Positions 1 through 16,299 of a DNA stretch of 64,000 nt are shown piece by piece. The notes beneath the pieces are model-generated. The model had not been told where the DNA came from and did no database searches. It saw only the letters and a list, made by a program, of their open reading frames with translations. Origin of the DNA: Sphagnum compactum (taxonomy: Eukaryota; Bryophyta; Sphagnopsida; Sphagnales); the NCBI GenBank assembly GCA_965153455.1, contig OZ234495.1, positions 17,356,875-17,420,874 of the forward strand, written 5' to 3'. Made by a program: the position numbers and the translations under genes. Positions within the stretch are counted from its first letter, which is position 1. Each line of letters begins with the position of its first letter.

Positions 1-1177
1 AACTCTTAAGAGGTGAGATTTATAATTTTTTTTGCAATGTTGCTATTTTGTGAGGTTGCCAGTTAGTTGCAACTGATGTGATGCTCTACATGATGACAAT
101 CTTTAAATGTTACATATTATAACCTCAAATCCATTAGCCTCATTGACAAGGCCTTCCTTGCGGCCTAAAACCTGGAATTGGAATGAAATTTGAACTGCGG
201 AACTGACAGGTCTTATCAAAGATAAGAACTCTTAGAAACAGGAACTGGCAATAAAATTTCTTTTGACCTCGACTCGAAACTGATGAGTTTTGATGTTTTG
301 AAAAATTAAATAAAACTGAAACCAACATTCCTTTCAAAACCTAAGAACCAAGCAACATTGTTTTGTACCCAGTAGAATTACTCCTTTGTATTAGTATAAT
401 TTTGTATGTTTTCTTTAACACTAGTGTGACCTGTGCCATTCAACCGCGCACTACCAGCGACAATCAACTATTTTATTTTATTTTATTTTTCTGTTTTCAT
501 ACGGTTTTCAATAATTCATCATTTATTTATGTCAATTTCAAATTTAATCTAAATTAATATACATTTCATAGACATGAAAAGACACATGTTAATTTGTTTT
601 TTCATATCTATGTTGGTGAATAGGAAAAAAGAGTGAGATAGTTGGTAGGAAAAGTGGGATATAGTTATAAAGAAAATTAACAGGCAAAAAATATATATTT
701 AAAAAGAATGAAATAATTAGGCTTTAAAACGAGGTAATTACTTCTGAAATTGTCTTTGAAATAGTACATTGGTGACCATATCAGGGATTCCCAAAAATCC
801 CCAATATACCAAGACGCAGGGAATTGGTAACCAATTCTGTTGCTAAAAAAAGCAAATCGATAATAGGCAGGTCTCAAAAAACTTCAAACTCCCATTATTT
901 GATAGTGTGTGAGAAAGAAAACATGATTTTGCAAAGGCCCTCGCCTATCGGGCTGGTTATGCAAAAGACATAAAAATACAAATTCTCCAGCAGTGGGAGT
1001 TCAGGTCCTGCACAAGTAATCTCTTCCAGAATACACACACACTCTCTCTTTTGGAAATTCAAGCTCTGTGTAACTAAACTACAGTTAAATCAAATATGCA
1101 ACAGCTCTTCTACAAGCTACTTTCAAACTACATCTTTTACAAAAATTCTGTTGCCCTATGAAACTGGCATGAGGAAG
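1..1177. other. Intergenic, 3' of the FtsH gene
   Basis: No gene is recognised here. The stretch is AT-rich. Bases about 490-690 resemble bases about 33730-33990: both carry a block reading roughly ttcaataattcatcattt followed by gacatgaaaagacacatg-like and gagtgaaataattattagg-like blocks, so this is one copy of a diverged dispersed repeat. A short AC/TC microsatellite lies near 1033-1057. The part next to 1177 is probably the 3' UTR of the FtsH transcript. Confidence 0.5.
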
Positions 1178-4035
<2,858 letters not shown>

Positions 4036-4110
4036 CTACGACAGATTGAAAATTGCTCCGAGTACCTCACAAACTTCTGGGAAAAACTTCGGCGCGACAA
4101 GCAAAAAAAC

Positions 4111-4440
4111 GGCAGTGCAATAATCAGAGCAGAATAGCGATGGCGGAGAACGAAGAAGACGATGGGAAATGGAAAAAGAACACCTACCTCAACTGCAACA
4201 ACACATCTCCAACATCGAGAAACCGCGGGCCGTTTGCAACGGCAGTGCAATAATCAGAGCAGAAGAGCAATTGCGGAGAATGCAAGAAGAAGATTGGAAA
4301 AGGAAGAAGAACATCTACCTCAAGTGCGACGACACATCTCCAACCGTTGGCAACGGCAGTACAATAATCAGAGCAAAAGAGCGATTGCGGAGAAGGAGCA
4401 AGATGATCGGAAATGGAAACAAACCTCGGAAAACAACAGT
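4111..4440. repeat. Three tandem units upstream of FtsH
   Basis: A block beginning ggcagtgcaataatcagagc occurs at 4111, 4241 and, with one change, 4355. Each is followed by similar gcggagaa and aacatctacctcaa-like segments. Spacing is about 130 and 114 bases. The array lies 120-450 bases upstream of the FtsH start codon, in its promoter or 5' UTR region. No coding function is apparent. Confidence 0.7.
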
Positions 4441-4929
4441 GATACCTTCTAAAACCCCAAAAAGAGAGAAGGCTTAACGATCCTTGCTTTGCACCGGCAA
4501 TCTTCCACCTCTGAAAAGCACGATCGCAACGCCACGCCGTGCAGCCTCTAAGACCACGCGATGATCTCCTTCTCTCTATCCTTCCACGTGGGGTTGAGCA
4601 GAAGCTACGTCGTCGCATTTGTTCGTCAGGAACGGTGTAGCAAATCCGCACTACTATCACGCGAGCGTCGTGCGTCTTTGCCGCCAGTTCGGATCGCAAT
4701 CTCTGTGAGCAGAGAGATTGTCGTGCGCCAGTGACCGATCATGCAAAACACCTTCTTCCTCAACGGTGTGATTTGCACCGCACTCGTTTCGCAAGCCCTT
4801 TTAAGCACATCTTCACTGACATAATTGATGAATCCAATTTTGACTAAAAGGAACCTGATTCGACTAAAAATGACATAAGTGACAAAAGATTAGTCATGAA
4901 TATCATGTTTTGTGGTATAATGTTAGCTA

Positions 4930-5430
4930 CAAAGTTTTCATATTCTTGAATGTGAAGTTGTGCCTCAAGATCAATCGTAGCTGAAGATGACTTGTTCTCA
5001 TGGTAGCTGCATGATTCTTCCCTGTATTGAAATTCATTGTGCTTCAAGATAACTGCTCTGAGACTTATTGTTTTGGTAGCTATATGATGATGACTCTGAT
5101 CTGAAATAGTGCTGCAAGATCACAGCCAGGCCTTTGTTTTGATTCGTACCTGCTGTATGATTCTCTGAGCTGTGTACCTTGTGCTTGGAGATTGTACAGC
5201 GGAGAATTTGTTTTGATGAGTAGTAGCTGCATGGCATGATTCTCAGAGCTGTGAAATTGTGCTTCAAGATTACAGCCAATCACACTTGTTTTGTACTACA
5301 ACCTTCATGAATACTTTTATCTGACTCAAAGATTTTTGGCCCCAGATTGTCGGTAGCTCATGCACAGAGCTGCTGCTATCCTTGTCAGTGAAATTGTGGC
5401 TTTGAGATTACCACAGCCGGAGACGTTCTC
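4930..5430. repeat. Degenerate tandem repeat of roughly 80-100 bp
   Basis: The same phrases recur in order several times: a ttgttttgat- or ttgttctcatg-like phrase, then gtagctgcatgattct, then gagctgtgaaattgtgcttcaagat followed by tacagcc. Clear copies start near 4975, 5070, 5140, 5215 and 5345. Units differ by substitutions and small gaps. Short overlapping reading frames here are by-products of the repeat. It lies between the FtsH promoter and the 3' end of the TMEM104-like gene. Confidence 0.6.
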
Positions 5431-5758
5431 TGGAAGGCTCAATTTTCTTGGGTGGTGCACATGCAGTTTGCATACAATCATCAGCACATCTTTCTTCACA
5501 ACAAATGACAAAAGCTTTGAAATGTATACAAGTAAGAAAACACTCTGCTGTTTTTTTTATTGGATTGCAGTGAGGACAAAAGGTTTCCACTTGGGAATTC
5601 CTAGAATCCAAGTATACCCCAGGACTCTCAAGGAACAAAATTTCTTGATTATATAGACTTACAATCTAATTCAATTTCTTTTTTGTTTTGCCACAAAAGA
5701 CTGGCACTATAATAATAAGTATACATGTGGGTGGGGGGGAGACTGTTGAGCCAGTCTC

Positions 5759-8700
5759 TTACCGAGATGAATACTTGCTCCAGTTCTCGAAACCATTGAA
5801 AAGTATAGCCAATATTGCCCACATCAATATCACAAGCACCCAACCTTGACCTGAGAAAGGAGATGCATGGACATTCTTGGGCAAGGAGAGCTTTGACGTT
5901 GCTTCTTTATTTTCTTCCAATGTCATATCCAGGTACACTGTCACAAATACTCTGCATCAAAACAAAAAAAGAGTAGTACTTAATGACCAGAATCATGTAA
6001 ATCTCATAACCTGTAAAACAAACCAGCAGTATTTTAATAGAAGTGAAAAGAGTCTTCTTCTTCTAGATCAAAATTGTTGAGAATTGCCATACTTACTTTC
6101 TTGAGCAGTAGACCATAAAAGCTGGAATGATGAACATGACAGCACACCCTGCAAAGGCACCTGTTATGCCCACCAGCTCATCCACCGACATGTTTGAATG
6201 CTGCCAATTCATGCACTCAAGTGTTAAAACTGCTATACATCAGTTGAGGTCTATTCACCCAAGTATCCCTCTTTCATATCCATTTTTATTGCATCAGTTG
6301 CTGAGCTTCGCACATTTCACATTCTGTATATTATAAATCTGTTTCAGCTTCTTTGTTTAAGCAAACCAATAAAATTTTGCATTTAGAAATTTCAAGTCTT
6401 CCAACCCTCATGCTGTGAACAGTAGTACTATAGTTTCATTCTGCTTCATTGACAGCAGCTCCTGTCAATCCTTAGAAGCACACTGCAACTATTTTCAGGG
6501 AAGACGGAAGCTGAACAGATCTAAAGCAGAAGCAGCAAATAATCATAATTTCTCAACAAACCCGTTTGTAGCTGTTTAGCTTGCAAGAAATATGTCTATC
6601 GAGGAGTGAGTGCATTCTCTCCATCAATAGATTTTACTGAACTCACACAGGAGGTTATGGATATTATGCACTGCAAGTAGTTTTCTCCACTGAATGCCAC
6701 CTACCCACCAGAAATGAAGATAGAATGGTTTCTTTGCACACCCCTTCCACATAATCTAGACTTTTTCTTGGCCAACAAACAGGCTTGGAGAAAGCAAACC
6801 TCAGCAATATAGCTAAAGAAAGTGGGAGGTACAACAGCCAGCAATGTCAACAGTATTCGGCGATGCCAATCTGCCTGTGCTGCTTGATGTGGTGACCTTG
6901 CTACAGTCTCTAAATGCAGACCATTCCTTGCTGCAAAATTACCACCAAAATTTCCCCTTCAATCCAAACCATGTCCATGACATAACTGCATATCCTGCAG
7001 TCAAAGCTCAGAACTCGCAACATCCAAGTAGATGTTGCCTTGGGTGACACAAGAAACTCAACTTCGAGTACTGACAACATGCATATCAAAGTCAAGAAAG
7101 ATAAACCAACTGCCAACATGTCATCCTCCCCCAAATTACCTTTCCTTGACAAAAGGTGAAATAGGATGTCAAGATTGTTCCGCAAGGTGATGGAGAGCAT
7201 GGGAAAGTTGGAGGATAATGTAATTACTGCTCAACAAGCCCACCCAAGGGGATGATCAACCCAAACAGAAGCACAGAATCCGTAACAACTCAACACCTTG
7301 CTAAGGTTGCAGGCACACATGCAACTTTTTGAAACATGTTTCTTGACTGCCAACTTACATCTGCTACTACATAGTACCAAAAGAAGCAATATAGAGATCA
7401 GAGTGATCAAGATCTGGTCTGCCAGATCTTCTTATCCCTAGGACCACTGCTGTGCAAACTGAAGGCTATATAGAACAGACATCAAAGAAAGATCATGGAA
7501 GGTCTAGTCCAGTAGAAGACTTACCTTGACAAACATAACAAAGGAATGAAGATATTCAGAACAAAATCAGCACACCCAAATACCCAACATACTTACTTTG
7601 AAAACATGGTATCAACAGCAGAGAGTGTGTTCACAATACTGGATCTAACTCACCTGGAAAGAGAAAAAGGACATCACCAACAATACCATATTCTACACCC
7701 ATAAGTTAAGGAATACAATCAAGTGCATCAATTGTTCTCCTCACACAATGTCTCAATGAAAGGGTCTTTTGACAACCACAGACTAAAAGAATAGCAAACA
7801 GTATCACCACACTTAAAAGGATACGTTCTGGGGGGAAATTGAACGTAATAGGGTCCAAGACACCAGTACCTACAAAAACAGATTAACCACAAAGGCAGAG
7901 ATGTTCAGAACAGGCCAACATTTAATCTCCTCTGCATCAAAGCAGCAACAATGACACCAAAAGCTTTATTCTCTGATACTGGCATCCCTTTTCTGCTAGA
8001 GCATAGCAAATGGATATCAAGCAGGTTCATGTAGCCATGATTCCAAAGAACCTCACAAACAATCAAGCTCCATCCAACATTAATAACCTTGGCATGGCCA
8101 ATGATCAAGGACAGTCTTCACATACCAAAAGCAAGCCCACATGAAACAAAGAGAAACAGGTATACAATGATGACGCTCACAAATGCCAAACCCACAATGC
8201 GCAACACCTGTGATTTGTCCCGCATAGGTGTAACAATGCTTGGCAAACTGCATTCAACTCCAATTTGCATAGTAACTACTATCATCGACAAAGTTAAGGT
8301 ATTTATATAACTCTTGTTTCTCAGTTAAAAGAAATGCCTTTCACATTCTCATCACTAGCACCCATGCTACAGCACAATCATTCTATTTGTAACACATGCA
8401 CATCACAGTGTGCACTTTCTGTTCCAGACATAACATCCATCAAATACCATATAATTCCGTCCTCCTGAAGCTCAAATGGCATTGATCAGAAAGCAAATAA
8501 TCTCACCAAGCATTGGAGGGACAGGTGTGCAAAAGCATACCTGTGGTGGCACATGAATGAGTATACAACTCCTCCAAAGAGATTTGGCAGTGCTCTGCAA
8601 GAATAGTCACTGTCATGAGATCCTGATTTCACTGGCCCAGTCTTAAGCATAGCCAAGAGAGCTGCAGCAACATATACAACATTCTAGCCACAGTCTCTTT

Positions 8701-11700
8701 TGATTATCTCAGAAACCAGCAGCAACGCAGAGACTTTGAACACTGGTAGTTATGCAACACATCCAACATCAACATCATGAACAAGTTTAATCATATGCAA
8801 TTGCTAGATTATGCTAAATGACAAATTTTCACTTTGTTAAAGTGAGGCAGACACTTAACAAATCAAATGGCAAACCTGTCTTACAATATATTGAAATGTG
8901 GAACCTGTTCATCATGGCGGCCACTCTTTGCAACTGAAACAAATGCCAATATGATCATCCTGCAACATGAAAAGCATCCAGGTCTATATGTGAACAAGCA
9001 GCTTCCAGTTTTCCATGCATGACTCTAATTATGGAAGAAAACTATGCACCCAACAACCTCAGTACTGGAAGGGAAGTGACATACGTGTACAGACATATGT
9101 TCCGAACAGCCTGCATCATGCACACCCAATTATGAATCAGATGGGGCATGTCCACACAAACCACCACATCCACAAAATCATGGCTGCAAAAGTTCTTTCC
9201 TTGGCATCAATATTTGACCAGTCACCTGGTATAATTACAATCAAAGATGCAGAGATGCAATCACATGCATGCATCATTCTCCACCCTACATGGCAAGATG
9301 GTACTCTCACACTGCGAGCTTAGCTGTGGACACGAGGAGGAGACTACCTTTGCCATCCAACTTTGGGAAGACAGCTAACCAGGCGGTAGTCACTATGTTT
9401 AAGCAGACCTTGATTGTAAGTCACATGTGTGCTTCATTTAAGGGGGAAATTGAATTGGAGACTGGCATAAGAGTCAATCTGCACATACCATTGTTGTCAT
9501 TTGCAGCAACTTTGTCTTCTGGAAATCAAAAAGGCTGCAGAAGAACCCAACAGTGAGATGTAGATCAAAAATCCCTCAACCAACATCTAGTGTACCCTGA
9601 GAAAACTTTGAAAAAATTACTGGAATTGTTTTGCCATTTTGGCTTGCATGCCAGGACTAGAATGCATAACAATGGAATTTTGTCCCCATTTCAGTTGTGT
9701 GGTCTGTGCATTTTTTTTTACAAAGAAACCCAAAATCATTTCCACATTCCTGAGAGAATAGCAACTGTGCACAGAAAATTGAAAAAGAGGGGATGGAGTG
9801 AGAGGTCACCAGAATGGAACACTGAAGACAAAAAAGAGGACCAGATACATGTCAAATGCCCATGGAGGTGGAGTGGGTCCAGAGAAGAAGCCCACCAGCG
9901 AACGGGCCACCACAGTGCTGTAAATGACAGAATCACCAAATAGATACAGCTGCATAAATTGAACCAGACAACGCAGAACCCAACACTGATATCAGCATAC
10001 TCTCTCAGAAATTTATGAAAAAGCTGGTGCCCAGTTGCAAGGACACTAAGACCCATACATCATATGCGAAGTTAAAATCATCTTAGAGGCTCTATGTTTC
10101 CTGAGATCCATGAGTTGTACATGAAAGCCCATGCAAGCAACAAGCAAGTCCAGGTTGTATCTGGCTTCCTAGTAATGTTTTGATCACATTGAAAAGGATG
10201 GCACATACAATCAAAGCTGTGTAGAAAAATATAATGCCCCATTGGTTGAAGAACAAACCCTGCAGGAGCCACAAACTTGTCTCAGCAATGGTAAACAGTG
10301 CATTAACTGGAAATGACAAGAATAGTGAACCTGAGCTGTAAGAACTTAGCTAACTTGTGCAGTTCCTAATAACAAAGTCAGAAACATTTAGGCTGAAAAT
10401 GAAATACCGCCATTTCACCCAATTCTGTCCTTTTTTCAATCTGGAACAGCTGCCTCTCATTTTCTGGTTGTAGAAGGTGTGACTCAAGATTAGGAGCTCC
10501 ACTCTCCAGCAGCAAATCTGAGGCTTCACTCAGACGAGTGCACCCATCAATCCCATTCTGCTTCCCATCAGACAGAGAGGTACCCAGTGGACAATCACAG
10601 AATGATGAGTAAGGAAACAGAGAATGAAACCAGTTTTCTGCTAAGTGAAATTGTTCCAGTTTCACAGCACAATTCAGTGAGTTCATTTTCATTTTTCCAG
10701 TAGGAACATGAGGTATTTAAGCAGCAGAATATTACATTGATAATATCCTTGTTCTTCTTCAGTCGAATTAATGCATTTGCAGTGGCCATTGCCTCCAGCA
10801 TGAATGTCACTGTTACAAAGCTGCATATCAATTTGGGAATATAGCCATTAACAATTTGCAAAAAAATGTTGAAGTTGTTAAACTCTGAACTCATCGTGTC
10901 ACTGTTGGCATGAACAAAAACAACCCATTTCAGTTTAACATCCAATACAAACTCAACCATGAGCAATTGTAACAATGACAGAAGAATTGTCACTTTTGTG
11001 ATCTTCAAGGAGATCACGAATGATATGCTGCAGCCATAACAAGAAAGCAATTACAATAATGGTGTACTACTTCCATGTAACATCATTGCCCAAATTTTAC
11101 CCTAAAATGCACAGATCTTTCCGCGACACCTCACTAAGGGTCACTTTGCATTAGGTTGCTGTGATCACAGTTACACAGTGCTATGATCACAGCAGCCTAA
11201 TGTAAAGCCACTGAGATAAGGCTTTGTTTCTTGCTACAAGGTCAGTCACTTCCATTGGAGAGCTGCAAGTGGGTTGAAAATATGTAATTAGTCATGTTAG
11301 GAACTCTGGGAACACATGTTCCTGTGAAAAAAAGGACTCCTGTCACTCTATGATGAGTCACGGTTTGATTCCCAGCAGTTAACAGTTCCTGCAATTGGCC
11401 AATGCTTGACTAGTAGAGCACTGTGAGCAAAACTATTTGAAAAATATAATGGAAAGCTGTTGAGATCACAGAATCCATGATCACAGCAGCCTAGTGGAAA
11501 GATGTCCTAAGTAAACAACTAATGGTTGCTGATCAAGATTCCCAATCACTCAAAACAGTTGCTCAAGAAAGTATTGAAAATTGTACCTGAAGAAACAAAC
11601 TAATAACAGGAAGAGGCCGCCCAAAAACTGCCAAAAACAAAACCAAAACAAAAGCAAACAGCTACGCATCAAAAATATGACTAACTTACTTAACACCCAG

Positions 11701-12334
11701 AATGATTCTGGCAGTAGGTGTTGTTCTCCCATTCGATCATATTTTTCACCAACCAACCAGAAATGAAAAAAAGGAGTAGAAGAACAACAGAACCAAAATT
11801 CTTGAATAAATGATATTGATGATGAGTTTTTTGACCTATTTGCTAAGTTGCATTTCTAATGAAGAATTTGTCACGCAACTTCAAGAATGATCAAATTTCA
11901 AAAGCAAGGAACCATCATCTTTAAGGTACTACAGAAAAAGCAAAGCACAAGGAAGTGTAAGTATCATCACCACGTACCCATCCTCCTGTGATAAGAACAG
12001 ATGGCAGTGCCAAGATGCCAGTGCCAACTACCAGATTGAAAACATAGCTGCATCCAAGTGTTCCCCAAGCATTCCATTTTCATCAGTGCAATTTCTTTCT
12101 CAACCAACCAAGGTCCTTCTTCTCTACTCTTTCTCTCTTTTTTTTAGGAAGATATCTTCTCCCTCCTCGTCCCTCAAGTTTCCCCCTTCCCGGCAAAAAA
12201 ATCGCAAAACCGCCATCCGCGGGAAGAGAAAAATTCAGAACGTAAAAAAAGACTGAAATTCGAGTTCTGGTTTCAGTGCGACATTACATGCAAGCGACTG
12301 TGGGTGAATACTGAGACTCGTGATTCTCCTCCAT
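5759..12334 (-). CDS. TMEM104-like membrane protein, amino-acid transporter superfamily
   Basis: Multi-pass protein matching human TMEM104 block by block; substrate unknown. Exons read: 12288-12334, 11978-12047, 11587-11627, 10736-10820, 10408-10557, 10209-10259, 9810-9949, 9489-9534, 9085-9110, 8905-8959, 8541-8594, 8126-8247, 7825-7869, 7140-7226, 6800-6870, 6097-6200 and 5759-5951. Landmarks in order are YVFNLVVGTGILALP, FVTVTFMLEAMATANA, EKRTELGEMA, LYLFGDSVIY, LFDFQKTKLLQM, LPNLFGGVVYSFMCHHSLPS, FPMLSITLRNN, LVGITGAFAGCAVMFIIPAF and a last hydrophobic segment before the stop. Splice phases agree at nearly every junction, and the start gives MEENHESQYSP joined in phase to the first helix. 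Two places are unresolved: the join between 8905 and 8594, and an exon expected between 7825 and 7226 (about 15-20 residues). Several exons are under 60 nt. There is no sign of decay. Confidence 0.85.
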
Positions 12335-13860
12335 CTCTTGTTCCAGCCAAGCTCTCTTCCCACACCAAAAAAAAAACTCGGAAAAAAACAAAAAACACAC
12401 CAGAAAATACAGAAAAAAAAAGAGCACACACGAAACAAAAAAAATTCCCTCCGCCTTTCTCTCGACCTCCTGCTCCTCCTCCTCCTCCTCGCCGTCTCGA
12501 TCAGAATTGCGCGCGATTCATGTCGAGCTCATGAAATCGCGGAAAAATGCAACCAGAATGCACACGAGAACGACCACGCTCCGCCGCAAAAGAACGAGGC
12601 GATTGCGGAGCCTATCTCTATCATGGCGGTGATAGGTGTGAAAGGGGGCTAGGCCATAGAGGAATAATCAAGCCAACGGGAAATGGACACGTGGTGGTGA
12701 CGCGGCGCCCAATGGACGTGAAAATACTCATCGTGATCCATTCAATTGTACAGTCACAAAAAGTGAAAACAAAATTTATTATTGTTTATTATTAACATCA
12801 TAACTTGAGTTTATTTATTTATTTATTTACAATAATAAGAGTAAAATGCAGGAGCTCGACCAGAATCAGTGCACTTGATTATATTTTCTCTTTTTATTTC
12901 AATAAGTTAAGAAAACCTCAAGAAGACAAAAGTAGATTTTTTTTCTTTTGGGAAAACCCACTCTAGTGACACGCAAGAAACTATAGCCTAAATCTGGCTA
13001 TAGGTATGAACTCTTTTTTTTTGTTTTTTTCCCTCCTTCAAATATGGTGATTTTGGTGGATTTTTTTTCCAAAATAATCAATCCTTTGGACAAGTGTTTC
13101 CCTAAGACTCCAACCCATCATTGCAATGAATGTGGTCCTAAAATGAAACAAGGGGTGTGTCACATTATGGCCTTGCCATTTACATTAAAAAGTATCGTCT
13201 TAATGCAAAAAAGAAGAATTATGAAAACTCCATGCAAAAATATAATCTTCAAAAAAATACTCTAAAAAACAAACCAAAATCCTTCAAGATATTATTAATA
13301 ACTCTATAATAATTAATCTCAAGTTTCAACACAAGCCAAAATATGATCTAGAGTTAGGTTTACTAACATGTAATGACTAGAGTTAGGACCTAATACTAAG
13401 CATGAAAGACCATGAAAGGACAAAACCCTTGTGTTGTGCCAATAAAGTTTGATTCCTATTATCCACACCTAATTTTAGATTATACCTTGTTCATAAATCT
13501 CTTAATCTCTCATCTCCTTTTTGTGTTATGATCAAAGAGGATTTGATATGTTGTGATCTAAAAAAAAAGAGCTTGTAGGTAAAGAAAAGAAAAAAAGTGC
13601 ATTGCCCTAATTTGGTGCCTGATGGGTAATGTTGATCATTCATAGTTGTGGTGATCGTGCTTTGTTCCATATAGAATGTGTTTTATTTGTTTTTTGTTAT
13701 GTTTATAAGAGCCTACATTCATGAAGATGGGAAAAAGGTCGGTGTTTGGTCTGATTGTTTTGATGGTGATTGAAGATGTTTTGTGCCAGCCAGCAGAGAT
13801 AGTCCCATGACAGTTTGCTTACTTCAAGCTATGGCCAAGTCTGTCAAAATGCCTCAGAGA
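12335..13860. other. Intergenic region upstream of the TMEM104-like gene
   Basis: The first 300 bases are relatively GC-rich with A-tracts and are the likely 5' UTR and promoter of the minus-strand gene. A TTTA tetranucleotide run lies at 12810-12830. The remainder is AT-rich with poly-T tracts near 12940 and 13015. No conserved protein block was recognised on either strand. Confidence 0.5.
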
Positions 13861-15572
13861 TGAAAGAAGCTAGTTTGTGTTGAGAGAAACTTTGGTTTGG
13901 TGGGTAGGTGGGGTTGTGCATGACAATGCAATTGGACAAAGATGGCCATATTTTCAAGTCTTCTCAAGTGATACAAGCTTGAAACTACAATGTTTGTATG
14001 TATCATCATTTGTTTGTGTTTTTTCAGCTCAATGGTTGCAATCAATTCATCACAACATTTGTGACATCATGGTGGTTTTTTTTTGTTTCCAGTTCCCATT
14101 TGTGAGCATTCAAATGCACATGGGCTGTTGCTATCCCTCTCTTGAGAGAATCTTCTTGTTAAATTTGGATGATCTCTGCTTGGGAAATGGCTCAAAAATT
14201 CCTGCTCTCTTGACTTTCAGGCTCAAAATATGCAGGCAGATGGCTAGATTTGAAGCCAAATCCATTCAGTCAACACACCCTGTATTATTGATGAAGCTGC
14301 TAAGTTCTAAAGCATGTTTAGCTCCTAGTTCTAATATGTTGTGGCTTGGAGCAGAAAGGGAATGACATGGGAAATGTCAGGGCCTTGGATATGTATGTGG
14401 ATGGTTTCCCAGGCTATTTGCATCTATTTCCAGTGCTTGCATCATGTCTTGAGCTCATTTGTGAATTACGAGGTAATTGCCTTCTTTTCCACCTGTTTGG
14501 TTTCTATTTGCTCACCTCAAGGTGAGGCTGCTTCAAGATCTGATAGTTCTATTGAGATGAGAGAACGTGTGCTTACTGCTCCTCCTTGGGTGCTTTGTCA
14601 ATGTGCCTTGTAAACTGCATTTCCCATGGAGACTCTTTGTGTCCAGTTACATGCAGTTCTTTCCTGTTTGAAAAGTATTTGGATAGGAAGATTCTAAGCC
14701 AATTACTTCTGTCAAGGCCAGCATCTTGGGCTTTGGTATGTGTATTTTCGATTTACCAATCATTAAGCTGAGAGGGACACATCACTTGTTCCTCTTGATT
14801 CTGGTTGCAGAAGTTGGGCAGGACAAATATAACCGACTGGATGACAGCAAGATGCAAGCTTGGCTTTGCTGCAATGGAAAGGAGAATGCAGGTTATTGCT
14901 CTTGTTTTCTGTCCAATTTTGTTAAAAAATGTAACAAGATGAAGTTGATTTGGGCAACTGACCTGTATTGCATAAGATGGGGACATGCTGATGAATATGT
15001 GCAATTCATAAAAGAGTTAACAGTAGTGCTGAAAGCAGTGCCATGTACAATGGATGACCAAGCGAATGAAATGTCTATGCAGACAAACCTCACAACCTAC
15101 ATTTGTTGAAGTCAGGTGCTGGCTGTAAAGCCCAGCGGGGATACCACTGCTCCCAAATGAGATTGTTGTCTGTGGAGCTAATGTGGGCCTTACAACCACA
15201 TTTCATGTGAGAGAGCCTTTAGGCATTCCTTAGTTATTAAATCCAGCAATTGGCACATAAATCATGCATGCTTGTCGTTCTCCATTCTCGAGATAGCCCC
15301 AGCTAAGATAAAGCTTTTATCATGCAGATAAGTGTGCAGCAACATTCAGGGAAATAGGTTGTGACGGACTTTGGAAGAGTGTTAGTTTATGCTCCTATCT
15401 CCACCCACACCTTCTTCACTGGTTCTTGCATCAGGTGCCAAGTACGTAGTAAATGCAAAATTCCCCCCTCCATAAAGCGCTTTGAATTGACTGGCTTAAT
15501 ATCTACATCATGAAAGCTGTGGTTGCCATTAAACTGAGTTGCAATATGTGTGAAAAATTCTGTTGTTTACAG
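13861..15572. other. Region with weak exon-like stretches, no gene resolved
   Basis: Several plus-strand frames of 60-160 codons occur, and some end near plausible splice sites, for example around 14170-14345 and 14810-14890. None matches a protein block I can name with confidence. Because a gp210-like exon pair follows at 15573, these may be further decayed or diverged exons of the same gene. Confidence 0.25.
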
Positions 15573-15890
15573 TTGGTGATTCATGGAGGCCCCCAGACAA
15601 GTGTAGTCGTCCAGTTCAAAACCTCCCACCCTGAAATTGCCACAGTTGACTCAGTTACTGGACTGCTTGAGGCCCAAGGTCTTGGAAACCTTGTAAGTTG
15701 TAACTCCATTGTTTCCAGCTTCTCATTCTCACAACTGCTGAACTAGTGCATGCTTTTGTGCTCTTATATCTAATTAGTGATGACATTTGTTGGTAATTTT
15801 CTGTGATATTGATGGTAAATTGGGTGATGGCAGATAGTTGAAGCCGAGGTCCACGTGAATGGTGTAGGGTGGTGGATGACAGCAATGATG
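15573..15890 (+). pseudogene. gp210-like Big_2 domain exon pair, probably a gene relic
   Basis: An acceptor at 15572 opens a 40-codon exon (15573-15692) containing the block IATVDSVTGLLEAQGLGNL, which ends at a GTAAGT donor. A second piece starts at 15834 with IVEAEVHVNGVG and stays in phase with the first. The pattern (hydrophobic core, VDS..GL..A..LG, then V.V) fits a bacterial-Ig-like group 2 domain, and the plant nuclear pore membrane glycoprotein gp210 has a similar block. Downstream exon-like fragments exist near 16014-16062 and 16232-16291, but I could not chain them. gp210 has nearly 2000 residues; only a small part is visible and no start or C-terminal membrane anchor was seen. Decay or transposon-borne capture is likely. 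A genuine gene with diverged exons is not excluded. Confidence 0.4.
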
Positions 15891-16299
15891 TAGGTGCCTA
15901 GTCCTTGCTTATGGTTTCTCATAGAGTCCTATCTCTGCTGAGATCAGAGGTTTTCCAAACAGGCAGTTGAGTAAACTTGGCCGAACTTCACCTCACGTAC
16001 AGTTTGTTTTTAGGTTAAGGCAAAGCACCATGGGTCCTATCCCTATGCAATCGTCAACAATTGTAAGCAAAATATATTGGAGTCAAATGTCATGCCTTTC
16101 CTGTGAAGGTAGGGTGATGGCATGGGATGTATCTGAACTATCAGCATTCATATAGTCCTCTAGTTTCCTATGTTGGTAGGTTCTATGAGAGTCCTATGCC
16201 TCCTTGATTAATTGCACTCTCTGGCATGCAGGTTGATGCAGAAAATTTTGCAGTGGTGAAGTTGGCACTGGAGTCTGTTCAAATTTCCTAGATGATCAT

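Noticed and set aside
12235-12652. Small Lys- and Phe-rich frames upstream of the TMEM104-like gene as separate genes
   Set aside because: They overlap the first TMEM104-like exon and leader, and are low complexity.
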